Shown in pieces: positions 5,178-6,569 of a stretch of 6,569 nucleotides of DNA (position 1 is its first letter; each line of letters starts with the position of its first letter). Source of the DNA: Paracoccaceae bacterium (GTDB lineage: Bacteria; Pseudomonadota; Alphaproteobacteria; Rhodobacterales; Rhodobacteraceae); assembly GCA_015485375.1 (NCBI GenBank), contig WFTU01000171.1, positions 1 to 6,569 of the forward strand, given 5' to 3'. The translations under genes and the position numbers were made by a program. The notes below the pieces were generated by a model. It was not told where the DNA came from and ran no database searches. It worked only from the letters and a program-made list of their open reading frames with translations.

Positions 5178-5773
5178 GCTCTTTCTCCCACGGCGCGCAG
5201 GCCTTCTTCCTTGGCGAGGTTCAAAAGCCGTTGCTCCTGTTCTTCGCCGGCAATCGTGCGGCTGCGCTTCTTGTAGGCTGTCTTGATTTCTGCCGCCGAT
5301 GCCGTGCGCTCGACGCCGAGCGTCTCCCACCAAGCGGCCTTGCCGATGCGTTGTGAGTTGGCGTCCGGCGGCGGCGGAAGCGCCATGAAGCCCTTGAAAC
5401 TGGTCCGCACCATCTGGATGCCGGCGTGGCGCAACTCGGTGCGCCGGGCCTCGATGACGTGGTGGATGGCTTGCAGGTTGCAGGCGACCTTGTTGTATCG
5501 GTCCACCGCAATGCACCGCATATGCCCATCCCATTCGAACCAGACCGCAACGCCGGGATCTTCCGGCTTGTCGTCGAACATGCTGGCGTTGGACGTGACC
5601 TGCACCGCTTCGATCTTGCGGTTGGAATCCACGGCGAAGCGGCGAAGGCTGTCCTTCACGTTCTTGATGGCGCCCGGCAGGCTCGTGCGGAACTGGCTCT
5701 TGACCATCCGCGAGGTGCGGGGCTGGCCGTCCGGCCAGTTCAGGGGATACGGGGGGATTTTCATGCTGCTCAT
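5174..5773 (-). CDS. Phage J-like protein with degenerate J domain (HPD absent), 199 aa
   Basis: The protein follows a pattern familiar from alphaproteobacterial phage-region proteins: YPLNWPDGQPRT near the start, FRTSLPGAIKNVKDSLRRF (28-46), DPGVAVWFEWDG (72-83), VDRYNKVACNLQAIHHVIEARR (90-111) and FKGFMALPPPP (126-136). Its C-terminus (about 148-199) resembles a short J domain, WWETLGVERTASAAEIKTAY, then LLNLAKEEGLRAV. The HPD tripeptide that J proteins need to stimulate Hsp70 is absent: the stretch after AYKKR reads SRTIAGEEQE, with the loop shortened in frame. The ATG at 5771-5773 overlaps the GapR-like stop (ATGA). An ATG at 5762-5764 with a G-run 9 nt upstream would remove three residues and is equally possible. 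Its role is unknown, and co-chaperone function is doubtful. Confidence 0.8.
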   Translation of the reverse strand: MSSMKIPPYPLNWPDGQPRTSRMVKSQFRTSLPGAIKNVKDSLRRFAVDSNRKIEAVQVTSNASMFDDKPEDPGVAVWFEWDGHMRCIAVDRYNKVACNLQAIHHVIEARRTELRHAGIQMVRTSFKGFMALPPPPDANSQRIGKAAWWETLGVERTASAAEIKTAYKKRSRTIAGEEQEQRLLNLAKEEGLRAVGERA

Positions 5774-6018
5774 CCCCCCAGCGCCTCGCGATACATTTCC
5801 AGGATCGCCTCTTCTTCGGCGAGTTCGTCGCGGTCACGCTTGCGCTCGGCGATGAGGCGGCGCATGGCCTTGGTGTCGTAGCCGCGCCCCTTGGCCTCGG
5901 CCATCACCTCTTTCTGCTGGTCGGCAATGTCCTTCTTTTCGGCTTCAAGCCGCTCGTAGCGCTCGATGAATTGGCGCAGCTCCGCTGCGGTAACGCGGTA
6001 TGTGGTGTCATTGCTCAT
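5770..6018 (-). CDS. gapR: GapR-like DNA-binding protein (DUF2312), 82 aa
   Basis: This matches the GapR/DUF2312 family nearly end to end: ELRQFIERYERLEAEKKDI (about 13-31), then KEVMAEAKGRGYDTKAMRRLI (about 36-56), then KRDRDELAEEEAILEMYREALG. GapR is an alphaproteobacterial nucleoid-associated protein that clamps overtwisted DNA ahead of replication and transcription and favours AT-rich DNA. Chromosomes carry their own copy, so this one is likely a phage version that could bind phage DNA or compete with the host protein. The N-terminus is shorter than in Caulobacter GapR. The ATG at 6016-6018 has a clear AGGAGAT (6024-6030) upstream. The stop overlaps the J-like start. The symbol is by family, not proven orthology. 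Confidence 0.92.
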   Translation of the reverse strand: MSNDTTYRVTAAELRQFIERYERLEAEKKDIADQQKEVMAEAKGRGYDTKAMRRLIAERKRDRDELAEEEAILEMYREALGG

Positions 6019-6034
6019 TGATGATCTCCTGATT

Positions 6035-6256
6035 TCACCATCCACCAAGCTGGCGGCATTTCGCGCACATCCGGTGGTGCGGTCCCTCTGATATGATTTC
6101 CCGTCTGCAAGTGATGCAGGGGCGGATGCGACCGCGAACGTCGTCGGCCAGTTCGCGAGCCTTTTTCTCGTCGTCGAAGAAGCCGCCATATCTCTTGCCG
6201 TCCACATGCACGGCATAGCGCCCCGTCTTTCCCCACTCGCGGATCTCAACGTCCAT
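6035..6256 (-). CDS. Small Cys4 zinc-finger phage protein, 73 aa
   Basis: The function is unknown. The N-terminal half looks like a small beta sheet plus helix (EIREWGKTGRYAVHVDGKRYGGFFDDEKKARELADDV by description: two strands, then a helix, about 4-40). The C-terminal third carries C47-x2-C50 and C64-x2-C67 (RPCITC and MCAKC), with SEGPHHRMC between them. This Cys4 knuckle predicts one zinc. The phrase SEGPHxRMCxxCR is familiar from small proteins in alphaproteobacterial genomes and phages. The start ATG 6254-6256 has GGAGGG 4 nt upstream, and the first codons overlap the preceding partial gene by 11 bp. A frame reaching 6454 would overlap that gene and was rejected. GapR-like follows after 16 nt. 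Confidence 0.8.
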   Translation of the reverse strand: MDVEIREWGKTGRYAVHVDGKRYGGFFDDEKKARELADDVRGRIRPCITCRREIISEGPHHRMCAKCRQLGGW

Positions 6257-6569
6257 CGCGCCCTCCGATCTCGAAGGTGACGCCGCCGGACAGAACGCCG
6301 GATGTGTAAGCCCCGTCTGCCGGAATGAATTGCAGCCACAGGTTGCCAGCCCGCGCCTGGACGCCCGCAATCGGCACCAGATCGCCAAAATGCACCGCGA
6401 ACTTGCGCTCGGCTTCCGGGTAGGTGGCGATTCCGGCAAAAATGCCGACCTCAAAGCCGGGCAATAAAGGCCAGAGGCGCGACAGGCTGACGGCGACGGA
6501 TGGGTCGCCGTAGCTGTTGATGAAGGCGCCGAGCGACAGATCCAGCGAAGAGCCGCGCAGGTTTTCCCA
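6246..6569 (-). CDS. Beta-rich protein of unknown function, 5' partial, last 107 aa
   Basis: The frame is open to the right edge of the window, so the true start is outside; a TTG at 6462-6464 is internal. The visible part has alternating hydrophobic, Gly-rich strands: SLGAFINSYGDPSVAVSLSR, EVGIFAGIATYP, FAVHFGDLVPIAGVQARAG, NLWLQFIP, and the C-terminal VLSGGVTFEIGGRDGR. This alternation is like transmembrane strands of a small outer-membrane barrel or a viral beta fold. Without the N-terminus I cannot check for a signal peptide. The gene is at the upstream end of the visible cluster, and its end overlaps the Cys4 gene by 11 bp. No family is assigned. Confidence 0.75.
   Translation of the reverse strand, partial: WENLRGSSLDLSLGAFINSYGDPSVAVSLSRLWPLLPGFEVGIFAGIATYPEAERKFAVHFGDLVPIAGVQARAGNLWLQFIPADGAYTSGVLSGGVTFEIGGRDGR

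Noticed and set aside
4341..5276. 311-aa + strand frame
   Set aside because: It lies antisense to four well-supported minus-strand genes (CxxCxGxG, 60-aa, HAD, J-like) and has no recognisable motif.
1..6569. CRISPR array, tRNA, insertion sequence or attachment-site direct repeat
   Set aside because: I saw no regularly spaced repeats, no tRNA-like sequence, no transposase and no direct repeat flanking the integrase within the window.

Overview
The window looks like the integrase end plus early (replication/regulation) region of a prophage in an alphaproteobacterium, most likely a member of the Rhodobacterales or a relative. The reasons are a GC-rich sequence, a GapR/DUF2312 gene (a family typical of Alphaproteobacteria), and a set of small genes of the kind found in temperate phages of this class: tyrosine integrase, J-like protein, small Cys4 proteins, winged helix, phage HAD hydrolase, Gp37/Gp68 and D12 adenine methylase. 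The genus is inference. No capsid, tail, lysis or packaging gene is present, and neither attachment site is visible. || Layout. At the left edge the C-terminal catalytic part of a tyrosine integrase runs on the + strand (to 598); its 5' part lies outside the window. A convergent gap of about 190 bp (599-786) follows. Everything else is on the minus strand and reads from the right edge leftwards: a partial beta-rich protein (6569-6246), a Cys4 protein (6256-6035), GapR-like (6018-5770), a J-like protein (5773-5174), a HAD hydrolase (5177-4737), a 60-aa helical protein (4735-4553), a spacer with two GC-rich hairpins, a DnaJ-type CxxCxGxG mini protein (4486-4301), a winged-helix protein (4314-4015), a small membrane protein (4018-3818), a small ORF (3825-3691), a non-coding gap (3690-3468), a 115-aa unknown (3467-3120), a Gp37/Gp68 three-Cys protein (3123-2170), a D12 adenine methylase (2165-1368), and three small unknowns (1368-1168, 1171-878, 876-787). 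|| How the genes work together. Most neighbours overlap by ATGA or TAATG or are separated by 1-16 bases, so this is one translationally coupled cluster, interrupted only at 3468-3690 and by the hairpin spacer at 4487-4552. Known families point to DNA handling: a DNA-binding nucleoid-type protein, an adenine methylase, a winged helix that may regulate transcription, and a HAD phosphohydrolase that may act on nucleic-acid ends or nucleotides. About half the products have no known function. The left block (about 780-1380) is clearly less GC-rich than the right half, which suggests mosaic assembly. || Points most worth a second look: the tandem hairpins at 4503-4578 with mutually exclusive pairing partners, the J-like protein that has lost its HPD motif, the phage copy of GapR, and the adjacent three-Cys protein and adenine methylase. 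I did not find a convincing new defence or CRISPR-like system.
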